64,000 nucleotides of DNA from Sycon ciliatum (taxonomy: Eukaryota > Porifera > Calcarea > Leucosolenida > Sycettidae): NCBI RefSeq assembly GCF_964019385.1, contig NC_088643.1:19659745-19723744 (forward strand), read 5' to 3'. How positions within the stretch are numbered: position 1 is the first letter of the stretch; every line of letters begins with the position of its first letter. Positions 1-12,600 of this stretch are shown here, piece after piece. A model generated the notes under the pieces. The model worked only from the letters and a program-made list of their open reading frames with translations. It had not been told where the DNA came from and searched no databases. Both the position numbers and the translations under genes were made by a program.

Positions 1-18
1 TACAGGGTGTATTCGCAT

Positions 19-19
<1 letters not shown>

Positions 20-97
<78 letters not shown>
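20..97. repeat. (CA)n microsatellite
   Basis: An uninterrupted dinucleotide tract of about 39 units. It directly abuts the repeat at 98-154, and the same arrangement recurs near 20215-20286. Confidence 0.95.
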
Positions 98-98
<1 letters not shown>

Positions 99-154
99 CC
101 CTTTTGATCTTTTGACGCCCATCACCGGAGGCGATGATAGCGATGCTACGGCAG
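98..154 (+). repeat. Microsatellite-linked dispersed repeat, copy 1
   Basis: A short unique segment after a (CA)n tract, with the core CGGAGGCGATGATAGC followed by ATGCTAC and GCAG. A near-identical core lies at about 20250-20287, again just after (CA)n. That makes this a repeat family tied to microsatellites rather than chance flanking sequence. No coding potential is visible and the full family boundaries are unknown. Confidence 0.6.
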
Positions 155-283
155 AAGCCATAGCAACTTGTGCTGGGATTGCACCATTCAACAGCTTGCA
201 AGGCTGAAGAATTGACCGCCGTGACTATTCAGCCTGGTCTACACCACACAGCTAAGAAGTAGGGATTCACGCGCACGCGTGCG

Positions 284-390
284 TGCACACACACACACAC
301 ACACACGCGCGCAAGCACGCACTCTCACACACACATACACACACACACAAACGTACACACACACACACACACACACGCGCGCGCACGCAC
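284..390. repeat. Alternating CA/CG purine-pyrimidine tract
   Basis: (CA)n blocks are interleaved with CGCGCG blocks. Strict purine-pyrimidine alternation of this kind can form Z-DNA. No gene features are present. Confidence 0.85.
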
Positions 391-3300
391 CACTCGACAT
401 AAGCCGCTCACACTAACTATCTCAAAGCTCTCACCTTCACCGTCGGTGTAACCAGCCGCTGCACAGCATGTCGCAGGGTGGTTCCATTGGCAACGGGCCA
501 TTGCGGATAGTTTTCCCGTAGCGTCAAGTCACTTACTACGTATGTTCTGTAAAGCAACAGGAATGATAATAGTACATTTTGCCACAAGTCTGCTATGGAA
601 CAACGCAATATCCTTTTGCTGTTACTCCAAGTTAATGGGTATTCTGACAGGAAGCAGACTTGTGTCATTTGCCTCTGCCCTTGCGGTATCGGGCAATTTT
701 GCAAGTAATTAGCAGCTTATTAACTTGAGTAGTACATCGTGCTTATCCCATACTATATAGTTCAAATGTTAGAAAGATACCCCAATCCATGCAGCTATTT
801 AGAAACCTTTGACCTGAAGAACTCAGCTGGATTGCGTTCTTTTCATTTCCACAGGGCCTTTCAGATGCTGTAACAATTCCCCAAGAAAACACAGTTCATG
901 AACACATGTCTTGACAGACATGGTGGAGATGGCGACGACGTTCACCTACCCGGAAAAGTACGGCAGACCTTCAGAGTTGCGGTGTGTAAATGGCGTTCCG
1001 TCCACGGAACGGAAGTAGCCGAAAAGTTCCGAGTTGAAACCCTATGGCACACAATACCGGACAAACCAAAATTCCAATTGAGCGTGACTCCTTCTCCCCT
1101 GATTATCGACCAGTCCAGTCATAACAGGAACTCAGCACCGGTGTGAAGATCGCACAATGCATACCCCGCAGGTAAAAGCATAGGAGTGCATCATCCTGCT
1201 TACCATTACACGAATCAGATGGCGCAACACTCTGTTCGCAGATGCCTTGAAGTCGCCGTTGACGAACGAAAAAGTGTTCTGTGGGCAGAAGTTGATGTAG
1301 CCGGCGGTAGGCCTGCAGGAAAATCCCAACCCAAAACGAACACATATGGTAAAACCTTTCAAGATGACCAACTGCTCAGATTCGCAAAAACCTAGTCACT
1401 GTTTGCAGTACAGGGTTCATGGCAACCAGGAACCTGGAGTTTTGTTTTGGAAACCGTGGTGGGCTATCCGTTTCAGGTTTCATAGTGCGCTGAAACCTGT
1501 ATAAAGTGACCCCTGTAACATGAGACCACCTGTCATTAGAGACTGATCACCTCACATAGCAGACCATGCCTCCACACACGGTCTGACCCATGTAGAGAGA
1601 CCACCTGTCTGGAGAGACTGGCTTTCTCTGTACTATCGGGGCAGTCTGTGAGCACAGGTTTTCCTGCACTGTTTCTTACCGTATACACAACCAATACAGG
1701 TACTCACCGGTCAAGAGTCAGCTCTTGTTCGCAATGCCGACTTTCCATCAGCGCGGTGCCTATGACAACACAAACCATGTGACAAGAACCACAGCGGTCA
1801 GGTCAAAGTACATACGCTTAAACGTGTCACCAACAAAGGTAGTTGACACTGACGAAGAGCATTCATCTTGCAGCAGTCGTTGCAATATCCATACAGGCTG
1901 TGGAAAGAGGCATGATACGGCGGAAATAATTTCAGTTGAAGCCGGAGACCCTACCGTTAGCACACGCCGTGGTGTTGATGGCCGATACGTAGAGGAGCAG
2001 ATGAGTAACAACGCCGGGACCATCAGCAGTCAGCTGCTGACAGCATGTTGACAGTGGAGCAGTGCCCGTACATGCCTTGCAAGAGTAACAACCCTGGACA
2101 AAGATCCATGCATCAAGGTACCAAAGATCCATTCAGCAAGGTGCAAGCACATTCACCACTCGCATTTATACAAGTGTGTTTTACAAATGTATCCAGGCAT
2201 TTGTGTGATAGTCCCGGTAATGCCTGCAGTCAAAGCTGAGATTTTCCTGGGACTGTCCCTACTCCAAAAATGTCCTCGCTCGGAGGTTCAAATGTGCGGG
2301 TTTGTATCTCCATGGGGACCACTAAAGGTGTTTTTTTTCACGTGTCCATAATTCCAGGTGCGCTCAGCTCTTAGGTGTCCTTTAGAACAGGCTCCACGGT
2401 ACATACATGTATATATAACTTTCTCCTCGTACAGCATGTGTCCAGACCCAGCAACATAGATGGATCTGGCGTGTGACCAAGGAAAGGAGCTCAATGCAAG
2501 GGTAAACATATGGAAGTAGCTCAAGAACGGCACACAAGATTCTGTTCAGGTTAGAAGGAGAGGGGGGGGGGCTAGAAACATACTCTACTATACGTATACA
2601 AGTAAACCCTGCATGTGCTCTTGGAACATCCAGGATGTGCTGGAGCTGGCTCATATGTTGAACCAGTCATTTCTTTAAAATGTCCTGGCAATCAAAGAAG
2701 AATTTGAACTTCTCCCAATCCTTTTTCGAATAATCAAGGAACTATTTTAATTTCAAAGCCCGATTGGGCTTGAGGATGCATGCCGGAGTAACCATTCAAT
2801 TTTCCAATTACCAGCATTGTTCCAATCAATGGTACTGTGGCAGGATGCTCCCAGCCGATTTCCTTGCGGCTGCCAGGAATGTTCATTTACAAACGGCGTC
2901 CATCTAACTTTCAACAGTGTCCAAGATTGTTATCACACACTCCAGCAGTGCGTATGTCAAGCACATCTACAGGCTCTGAGGAGTTACTGCTTGTGGCTCA
3001 TAAACCCAGAGATACTCTCGAAAGGCAACTAACTGTCTTGAACCATACTCAGATTTACTTCGATGACCATTCAGAAGAATACCATCACAAGCAGAACTCT
3101 GGAAAAACAACAACTGTGCCTACGCTCCGATGAACTATATAGCAAGAGCGACGGCCACATCTAACACCTTGCCTCTACACCAACACTTAGCACATACATG
3201 TAGATAAGAAGAGCGCGTGATGACGAATAAGGTGCTAAGTGCTAGCGTAGAAACAAGGCGCTAGACGTGGCGCGTACAGGCAACGATTTAGCAGAGCATG

Positions 3301-5170
3301 GAGAGGAAAACTGTTCAGCAACATTCAAAGAAGCAGAACGAGAACGAATAATACTTCAATTGAGGCTACCTCCGTAACACTGCTAAGCATGATGATGCCA
3401 ATGGCAGTGTGAAGCTCAAGATTGTCACCATACCGGCACTGCGTATGTCAAGCACATCATCATGCTAGGTGGTACTACAACACTACTGAAGCAGTACTGC
3501 CAACGGGGGGGGGGGGTGAAGCTTACCCGCAGGTGTCCCTGTGGAACAACCACCGGGCCGCATTTGGTGTCCGCAGCACAATCTCCATCGCAGTTCACCT
3601 GTTTGTTGACGTAGCTGCTGGTGCCATTGCATGCTCTGCAGCAAAAGGAGAATACCAGCCATGATCACATCACACAATAGTCAGCTTGCACAGCCAAGCC
3701 ATTGGTACCAGATGACAATACCTATTTGACAATACACAATCATTGGCAGCAGAGACACTCTGTGTTAAATATTGACAATGCACAATACGCTTATGGGAGG
3801 GAGGGGGGCAAAGTCCTCATACATAGCATTCGAGCAGTGCTAACTCGTTCTGGGTCACCCCAGTGTATACTTCTACTTCGTGACATGCAGCCAGTGCTAT
3901 ACAGTAACACTGCTTTGCATCACATCTCCAGGCACTCTCAGAACAGCACAATTATTCACACTCTAGACTATTATGGCTCGCACTTGACTTTGCTTTCGTT
4001 ACGTTTGACGTATGCCTTGCATGTGTACGCACTCTTCAAGTGAACACGTGACTGCATATGTGATTCACTACACACGTGGACACAGATTAGGCTAGTGCGC
4101 TTAGCTATGGCAGCAATCCGCTCTCCTTGCTGTTTCTTCATAATCACCTGTTTTCTCTCTTTAGTCGTTGCCGTTAGTTTCTTTTGCATCTTTCCATGTC
4201 GGTGAACGAGGGCGCCATTTTCATGCAACCGCATGTTGATGCAGGTGCTCTATTCCCCCTGGTTTTTTGTCTTGTTGAAAAAGAACAAACTTTCCCAATG
4301 AATACATGGTTTGCAAATAAGTGTCTATCGTGTCAGTTGGTTCACGACTTGTACTTGAAACATGTCACGAGTCACGACAGTCGATAACTACATTTCTAGT
4401 TCTGCAGCGTTCCAGTACTTTATAGGACAAATGGAGTGAGCTAACTCAGTTTCAATATATCCTACTATTAAGGACAGACCTTGAGATGGTTACTGGAGAG
4501 GTCGCGTTCAGCCGTATCACCCGTGACAGGTAATTGGCTGCAGCCGGCACAAGGACATTCTGAGAGGTGGAGAACAAAACACAGGTACACCGCAGCTCTG
4601 TTATGTTTGGTGTTTGGCATGAGTTCCCATCATCTGGACTTAACAGCACTTACCAAACATACATCTATAACTCTTACGGACGATTAGAAAAGTTCGACCA
4701 AAGACACCTTAGATCCATTGTACATGCTATGTGCGGAAGGCAGACTCAACAAAATCTCGTTTAAAGGTTAATTAGACAAAGGCTGCACAAATCCATTGTC
4801 ACATACCTTGAAAAGCCGTGCCTCGCTTCTTGACAATCTGAAAACACACAGACACACATCAGCAGACAAATCTCTTAGCAACCATATGGAATTGAAAGTT
4901 CACAGTCTTCTCCAAAACCTCTGGTCGTCTGATCCAACTGGCATGGATAGGATATGCCTGAGCAGTAAACTACAGGTATGGGACTGTGCTAGATTACGAT
5001 CGATTGGATAGCCGGTGTGTAGCCTGAGAGGGTGGGAAAACACCACTATGGCCAGTACCTGGGGTGTCGGAAGGTGCTTTAGGGTGGAACGGCCAGCCAC
5101 CTGGAGCCACCTGGGGTTGGGTGGCTCCCCTTAAAAGTTTCAAAATTTAGATCCCAGATCAGAGGTTTTT
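391..5170. other. Gene-poor stretch, no supported gene
   Basis: Short open frames occur on both strands, but none shows a recognisable domain, a consistent splice framework or a sustained length. GAGACCACCTGTC-like segments at 1530-1670 resemble the interior of the MITE at 9093-9274 and may be relics of it. A phrase of about 18 nt (GCGTATGTCAAGCACATC) occurs at about 2950 and again at about 3438. I see nothing else. Confidence 0.6.
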
Positions 5171-5186
5171 AAAACTTTTTATTGAT

Positions 5187-5497
5187 TCACAGGGTACCCG
5201 GGATGAAGAGTGGTACAGTCAATGCCGTATCCGGTATATAGTGTGTCCGACAACCCATTCCAGGTCTGTGCCTGCACTTACCTATCAATACTGGAGTCGT
5301 AGTACGGGACAATGGTGTACTGGTGACGGGGCGGGCTGGGCGATGCAGTCGGTATTTGACGCCGTTTCCGAACGCCGCCGTGGCCATCACCAGGCAGCCG
5401 CTCATCGCCAGCACCGTGTAGTGCGTCATCACTCTCAAAGTGCAGCACTCCACCAGCCTGTAGGCATTGTACAGAACAGAGAAAGAGCAGATGAACA
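5187..5497 (-). CDS. Possible terminal exon of an unrecognised membrane protein
   Basis: The minus frame is open from a CCCAG acceptor at about 5498 to a TGA at 5187. An AATAAA lies a few bases past the stop, at about 5180. The first 55 or so residues are hydrophobic (begins VFICSFSVLYNAYRLVE, then VLAMSGCLVMATAAFG), which suits one or two transmembrane segments. The tail is rich in Arg, Pro and Thr. Local base use is GC-rich and unlike the surroundings. The acceptor sits a few bases outside the TIR of the hAT-like element at 5504-5836, so the gene may be interrupted there. I found no upstream exon and do not recognise the family. A chance open frame remains possible. Confidence 0.3.
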
Positions 5498-5503
5498 CTG
5501 GGT

Positions 5504-5836
5504 CAGGGGCGGATCCAGGGGGTGGGGGTCCGGAGATTCCGCTGAACCCCCTAAATTTCGCAAATGTACTGGAAACCATATGCATGTACATGTACACACG
5601 GAAAGGAGAAATAGGTCCAGTTTGGATTTGTCGTGACTCAAAGTTTCATGTCACTGCAATCATCAGTCTTCACGACAAATCCAAACTGGACCTATTTCTC
5701 TTTTCCGTGTGAAACGCTCTGCACTTTGTGCATTGAGCACTTTGCCGGCAATTGCCAAAATTACCCCTTTGCATATACATGTATTCAGTTTTGCCTCACT
5801 GGAACCGCCCTGTAGAGATCTCTGGGTCTGCCCCTG
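5504..5836. mobile_element. hAT-like MITE with CAGGGGC termini
   Basis: The left end begins CAGGGGCGGATCCAGGG. The right end, read on the minus strand, begins CAGGGGCAGACCCAGAG. CAGGGGCGGATCC-type termini are typical of non-autonomous hAT elements in animals. The 8-bp flanks (CACTGGGT and CAGGTTGA) do not match, so either the target duplication has decayed or the two ends belong to different copies. A long hairpin at 5595-5711 forms the interior. No transposase is encoded. Confidence 0.55.
5595..5711. repeat. Inverted repeat, arms about 44 bp
   Basis: The left arm runs from CACACGGAAAGG through GGTCCAGTTTGGATTTGTCG. The right arm is its complement with about one mismatch, and the loop is about 30 bp. 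It lies inside the hAT-like element at 5504-5836. Confidence 0.85.
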
Positions 5837-5844
5837 CAGGTTGA

Positions 5845-8800
5845 TCAAGACATCCATGTCAGAGATACATGCTGAAGCATGTTTGGTGCCTGAAATCCGC
5901 TGAGCACAAGGGAACGTTAGCACATTTCCACCGCTCCGTGTTTATAGAACCTGACAAAATCGTGAGGTGAAAGGTTAGAAAACTGGTCATGGGTTCTACC
6001 CTATGTAACAATATACATTAGTGAATTTGAGTTAAGTAGTGAAATGGAGCCTGCACAGGAATCTAGCATGCATGTATGCCAGCACTAAAGGTCACCCTCA
6101 TATCGTGAAGGCATTTCAAGTTCTAGCAAAGCAACGAACATTCCCAGTAGGCATTGCCGTGCAGCCATAACTCTACTTGTTATGGCTGGCGTGGTGGCCC
6201 TCCGGCCCATAGTTACTAGCCTGAAGAGACAGGTGTTGCTCAAGAATTGTGCACTGGCCCAGCAGTTGTAAGATGCCCGTCAGGTGGTGGCGGCCCGAGG
6301 GCACTTGCAACTAACCTCGGCTTCTGACAACACTGAAATCAGTGCAGCAATCACCAAGCCAAAAGCACCACGGTGTCAGTATGCATTCTGGTGTGCCGCA
6401 TACCCAGCAGGTGGGTGCTGCTTGGAATCGTCAACATCGGCCCAGTGTGACCAATGCTTTCATGTCACCTATGCATAAACCTTCAACAATAATAGAAATG
6501 TCCCACTTGCTTTGGGATGATTCGCGTTCCCTGGGGAACAGCTATAAAAATTTGAATGCTCCGGAACAGTTTCAAAAGTTTGAACTGCCCTCATCGGCTG
6601 GTAACCGCTAGTAGAATACTGCTCAGCAGGTGTCCATGTTTTGTTTCTCAAAGAGTGTAGGAAAGACTGGAGAAGCTCAACCGTGTGAGTTCTAAACAAG
6701 ATCACACTCTCCCGGTGTGACAGTGACAGCAGCGTGATGATTAACAGACAAACGTCTTTGGGGCTTGTCCGATGGTTTGGTGTCGTGAGCAGCGTGCCAT
6801 GCAGGCCTGACATGGCAGGTGGCCGTCGCCACGATAGTGATCCGTCATGATGCCTGCCACGTACAGCCACTGACGTGGTACGGTAACGCTCCGGAACGTG
6901 ACGTCACATCGTCAGCCAGCACACAATCACGCATGCAGACCACTGACCAGGCATTTCAGTCACGTTGACAAGAAACCCAATGTCCCACAGCAATGTCCCA
7001 CACCGGGGCATTGTATTAGACAAGCAAGTTACTTCGCAATGTGCGCGTTCTAGGTACAGTCTTTTAAAACTGTACCTGGAACGTGCAAAATATTTTGATG
7101 GGTATACACACCCGAACCGCCCTGTTTCAGTGTTTGTGTACTAATGGGTGTTACAGTTCGTTACTGCTGCCCTTCTCGTCCTTGACATAACTAGCAGTCT
7201 TGGCCGGAGAGATCCAGTGGGGGAGGTGAGGTCTAAACAACACGTGGATACAGCGGTGCTGGTGTAGTTTACTACCACCTAGCGGCGTATCCCATCGCAA
7301 AGTGTAAAGCACACGCCGACGACATTCTTCCACGAGGCCAGGCGCGCACAGATCGCTCGTAAACGAACTATCTTGCTCTCAGCTGGGTACCCAGATGCAG
7401 CCATCCCACTCAACACAGCAATGCATTGATAATTGTTTGGTGAATCAATCCACATTCTTCGAGAATGCCGAATGGACACCCATCTATCTAGGACGTAACT
7501 TCCTGCATTTTTTCACGCCAATTTTTTCAATATTTTCTCAGTGACCAGATCCATTACAGAAATACGTAATGGACTCGTATAGTACGCACCGTTTCCACGT
7601 TTTCTGATCTTGCCATTGCCATTGCATTTGGCTTGTTCAGGGTCTACGCTGTTGCGCTCGATTCGGACTGATCAAGGGATAAGGGAAATGACCGGTGCAC
7701 TCTTATCCATGGCTTCGCTCTAACTTGTCTAAGCCGACTAAGGTCCGGACACAAATCGCACCCAGGGTCTCTCTCGCTACCATCGTCGGACCAGACCACT
7801 GCTACAGCACAGGCACCTAACTCTAAATCAGGAAGTGGGTGCATGCCAGGTTTCCAAAATGTGAATAATGAACCACTAACACCCACCAGGTTACCACAAA
7901 GAGGCTTACCTGAGGTTGGTCACTCGCCTCGACGCCAGCGGCTAAGCGCGCCCCGCAGCAGCAACATAGCAGAAAGAGCACGATGCCCGAGAGGTGTATT
8001 TTCACATGCGTGCCAACTAGCGATCCTCTCGGGCCTGCTACTGCTGCTGTCAAACTTTCTTCCATTGGCATTCTGCAACAAGTTCGCTTCAAAGACGTTC
8101 TGGCACAAGCGCACATGAAAACGACCTATACGTCGTCCACGGCATCCTACAATGGTCTTCCCGGCGGTATCACCGAGCTAAGCTTCTACACGGGGGAGAT
8201 CAAACTCTCTTGGCCAGGTCCATCTGAAGCGTAAACCGTCGGGAAAGGATCCTCGAAGAGAGCGACGGCAACTCGACCAAGCGTGTCATTGAAAGATGCA
8301 TGAACGGTACATACACGTACTCAGGCCGCTGCAACCAGCGTAAATCTGCGAACGTTGAACGGGCTTTCCTTGTACGTACATGTACTTACATGTGCATGTC
8401 GACGCTCGGCAGACACGTCCCGACTTCAAGTTAGTTCTACTGCCAAGTAACCATACTTGCTACTTTTGACTTTTGTTTATACCACACAACATCGGAGTGG
8501 CGAAGTGCTCTGTCAGCATGCTCGCTTTCTGTCACTCGCGGTCGAGCCACTCTGTGGTATGGCGAGAGAGGTGACTTTTTGAAAGGACCCACTGGCACTG
8601 GAGGGCGCCTCGCTTTGACACGCACCATTTGGAACGTTGCTCACTCGCATACGCGTACATTATCGACAGCGATGGGACTTGCGAGAGGGCAGCACCATGT
8701 TACGGCATGTAGGCGATGGGTCATTCGGCAGGCTGGGTCTCAAATCTCACACTTCCCTCGATGCCTGGCTTGAGTCTGCTGACCGCTGTCAGTGGTCGAT

Positions 8801-8870
8801 CTCGAGAATTTGTCAACACGTCGGGCGTGATCTGGGCCTGTCGCCAAACAGATGCACTTACAAGGTGGGC
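5845..8870. other. Gene-poor stretch, no supported gene
   Basis: Short scattered open frames only, with no recognisable domain or splice framework. The two longest (minus strand, 6469-6870 and 7823-8116) show no family motif and overlap frames of similar length on the other strand. I see no RNA gene. Confidence 0.55.
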
Positions 8871-8879
8871 CATGACCTA

Positions 8880-9075
8880 GCTGGGCCTGGGAGTAACATA
8901 ATTTTTGATAATGGTTGAAAGAGTGTGGAAGTGAAAAAAGTTGTACTACTTGTAGGTAGAAATAGTGTCATTTGCTTTCTGCCATATCGGTATCCTTTTT
9001 TTTTCGAAATGACTGTCTGTGTTGGCACTGTTGCAAAGCACAAGCACAAAAGACTTTGAGTCAGTGCTTGCATGC
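8880..9075 (-). repeat. Dispersed repeat A, copy 1 (with short ORF)
   Basis: Shares GGCACTGTTGCAAAG and flanking words with 10870-11045 in the same orientation. On the minus strand both copies read a related peptide with the core FATVP-x-QTV and a following K-x-KG-x-R. This looks like a degenerate transposon or retrogene piece with some trace of coding. The family is not recognised. Confidence 0.5.
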
Positions 9076-9092
9076 AGCCAGCCAGTTACCAA

Positions 9093-9274
9093 TACAGTGA
9101 GACCTGGCTAAGACGACCGCTCAAGGGACCTGCAAAATGTGATCTCTGTTGCCAGGTGGTCTCCTTATCCAGGGTGGTTTGGCTGCGAATAGCATCCCTT
9201 GACCCTGGTTACAGTGGTCTTTTGAGGCAGGTGGTCGCCTTATCAAAGTGGTCGCCTTGACAGGTTTTACTGTA
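9093..9274. mobile_element. Tc1/mariner-type MITE flanked by TA
   Basis: The left end is TACAGTGAGACCTGGC. The right end ends CAGGTTTTACTGTA. Inverted CAGTRARACCTG termini inside a TA dinucleotide duplication are the hallmark of Tc1/mariner-related non-autonomous elements. The element is 182 bp and encodes nothing. The interior holds GACGACC/GGTGGTC words that repeat at both ends, which extends the inverted repeat. Confidence 0.7.
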
Positions 9275-9635
9275 CTGCAATACTATGTCATGTAGTACCG
9301 GTAGTCACTACGCCTGTGCTATTGCCAAGTATTGGCAGTGCCCTAGACTAGTGGCAGACTGATCCGAATGAACGAGTATTTATGTCTATCAGTACAGCCC
9401 CAAAGAAAGATATTTTGCAACATACTAGTACTGGCTCTGCTGTAATCATCCATGGTAATACATCTACATGTATGAGTCGTAGAGCAGGTCCTAGAGAGAG
9501 ACTTTGGGCAGTGGGTAGAAATCGCCGGTTTGTGTTCCAATCGCTGGCTAGTCTCCGCTTTCAGTTTCACTGAGCGCCAGTGCAACGCACATAGGCATTC
9601 ATTACTTTTAAAAGACCTACACAACAGATGCGACT

Positions 9636-9725
9636 AGTGTTGTCCAGGGTTGTAGAAAAGCTACATAGCATTCTTTTGCAGAACGCTACTAGTATGTAGC
9701 CTTTTCTACAACCCTGGACAACACT
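9636..9725. repeat. Foldback hairpin, arms about 32 bp
   Basis: The left arm begins AGTGTTGTCCAGGGTTGTAG and continues to CTACATA. The right arm is its complement with a single extra base. The loop is about 25 nt. Likely a MITE. No target duplication is evident. Confidence 0.8.
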
Positions 9726-9991
9726 CACTGCATGCACCTTCCGGGTGCCCACTGATAATTATGGTCCCTCAGATAACGTTACACATTCAAGTCGCTATAC
9801 ACAGTCGCTATAATGTAGCCCGCCACCATTGGTTTGAGGACAGCTCTACAAGTACAAAGAATGATAGCCTTTGGGGAATCCCTAAATAAAAAATACAATG
9901 CAATGGAAGATACAATAGAAGAGCTCGACAAACCCTACCATACCAAGTACTAGTAGCTTTCCAGTGTTCTTACCACGAGACATTTGGCAAC

Positions 9992-10044
9992 CAGGGAGTA
10001 GTACAATACCGTGTACTACCCGGGTACTTGTATTGTGCTCCCTG
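9992..10044. mobile_element. Micro-hAT palindrome, 8-bp target duplication
   Basis: A 53-bp imperfect palindrome starting CAGGGAGTAGTACAATAC and ending ATTGTGCTCCCTG. Exact 8-bp direct repeats TTGGCAAC flank it at 9984-9991 and 10045-10052. An 8-bp duplication with CAGGG/CCCTG ends is the hAT signature. It belongs to the family also found at 36269-36354 and 36972-37009. Confidence 0.8.
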
Positions 10045-10869
10045 TTGGCAACATGGAGCTCGAAGCCTCCCTGACTCAGCAAGGTACATAATACGATACA
10101 GCCATGTACGAGTAGGTACAGTAGCTCTTCTGCGTGTGAAAAGACGAAATGCCGTGGAGACCTCCATAAGCTCCTCCGACACAAGGTCGTCTTGTACAGT
10201 CCGGTCCGAACTTGTGAAAGAAACGGTTCTATGTCATCATGGTCATCATAGTCATATCTGAGAACTGCTGCCACATACCAGTAACATCCGCTAGATACTC
10301 AGCTAGCCTACAGCGCCATACAATCTGCAGCTGTCAACGCCAGGGAGTCGATGGTAAGGTTGACGCCTCGGGTGGTGCTGCAGGTTTGCCACGGGGCCTC
10401 GGGTGGGCTTGGTCTGATCTCGTTGGGGCAGTCTGATATATAGGGTAGACTCTACACGTATTTAATGGAGCCGTTCGATGCATATCATAACGACTGGCGG
10501 GAGGACCATCTCGATCTACATGTACACGATTGTGGGCTAAGCTAACTAGCAAGTACAGAAAGCATTCAATGGCGATCGTAGCAGGTCCATTGCCAGGCAT
10601 TGGTGGCGCAGTCTGGTTCATGATGTACATTCCACTTGGCGGATACAGACTCAGTCATAACGTTGATGACAGATAAGAGAAGAATTCCGACACCGGGCAG
10701 GCAGCGCGAGCTGGGCGGTCGCTGTGTCAAATACATGCATAAGTCCTTTAGAGATAGCGGCATTGGTTGGGCCGTGGTTGCCTGTACAAGTTCCGACTCC
10801 CATCATATTTTGGAACGGGGAGAACTTGTGTTCAAGGTGCGGCAGCCTCCACTGCAAGCCAATCCTCCT

Positions 10870-11045
10870 GGGCTCAAAAAGCGGAAGACATTGGCGCGCT
10901 TTATGCCATTGCCACAATGAAAAAAGTGCGAACACTAATATTCCTTGAGGGAGTCTGTTCCCCTTCCTTTTCGTCATGACAGTCTGCTTTGGCACTGTTG
11001 CAAAGTACAAGCACATCGTTTGTAGCCAGGCAATGGCCAATACGC
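10870..11045 (-). repeat. Dispersed repeat A, copy 2 (with short ORF)
   Basis: Direct-orientation relative of 8880-9075. Both share the GGCACTGTTGCAAAG block and the minus-strand peptide core FATVP-x-QTV. The present copy has diverged in the 5' half. Confidence 0.5.
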
Positions 11046-11776
11046 TACGTACAAAGTGGCAACTGATCCGATTGGTCCATTCATACCAATCGGAAGCCGG
11101 TTAATGGTACAAAGGTCCAAGCACAAACCAAACACGCGGCGATGTATGTTTGATTTATAAGCTGGCTGTACCTAAGGATTGTAGACCACAATTTTAGTCC
11201 ATATTTGCTTCTTTCTTCTTTTCCTTTTCTTTTTGACTTCCTACTCTTTTCCTTGTTAGCCGTGGTTGGTTATAAAAACCCTGCAATCGCCACGCAAAGT
11301 GGTCATTGGCTACCCCAGCCATGTATTGCTTGGAATAAAATAAAATAAATAAAATTGACCGAAGGCTGTGTCTGACGGTGGCAGTCAGCAGTGTCAGCAC
11401 TCAGCACACACACCAATATTATAAGGCAACAAGAAAAGTCAGATATTGGAATAGGCAGAAAGGGGTTTAGTTGGAGTTCAGTAAGTTGATAAGACTCACT
11501 CCCTCGGATCCAAACCTTTCGCATGCAAACAAGTCATGTTATCTGTTTTAATTTTTTTTTAAGCTGTAAGTGAGAAAGGCAGTGCAAGCATGTATGTATG
11601 TACATGTATGTACTTCAAGTACTAGTATATGATTGTATAACCCATAACCATTCTAGTCGTAGGAGCACCACGTGTGTCATGACTCATAAGGCAGCAGCAT
11701 CAAATAGAACAGAAAAAGAAGAGAAAAAACTGACCACTGATAGACAAGCTGCCTATACCTATCATGATCAGCAGCA

Positions 11777-12259
<483 letters not shown>

Positions 12260-12471
12260 CTACTACAAGTTAGGCTTCCTACACTTGTAGTGTGAATGTA
12301 AACAGCTTCTAAAGCAATCACACTTCACACTTGCAAACGTTTCCCATTCCTTTACATGCCGTATGTGCATGAGGTTATGCATTTATGATTTAACCGTGTG
12401 GTTTTGGCTACTCTTCTTAGCGCCGTTGCTATGATCACAACTCTTTAAAATTGGTGGGACTTCGAATTTCA

Positions 12472-12600
12472 CGCTATGGGGCTGTTAAGTGTGACGTCAC
12501 GGCTCCTTCGATACGCATAGCAACGGAGAGCACTGGGGACAAACAAAAGTCGCGTCCTCTGGATGGAACCAGATGTCAAGGGCAACAGCATCTAAATGAC
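12472..12600 (-). repeat. Dispersed repeat B, copy 1 (possible relic exon)
   Basis: Inverted relative of 28290-28412. The two share long words such as TCCTTCGATACGCATA and ACTGGGGACAAACAAAAG. On the minus strand both copies read a peptide with the core DATFVCPQ preceded by WF, in matching frames. That suggests descent from coding sequence. An upstream frame on the same strand (12600-12787) is rich in Lys, Arg, Glu and Gln. The family is not recognised. Confidence 0.5.

Noticed and set aside
5241..5636. Plus-strand ORF of 131 codons opposite the candidate membrane exon
   Set aside because: It runs through the hAT-like terminus and has no splice or domain support.
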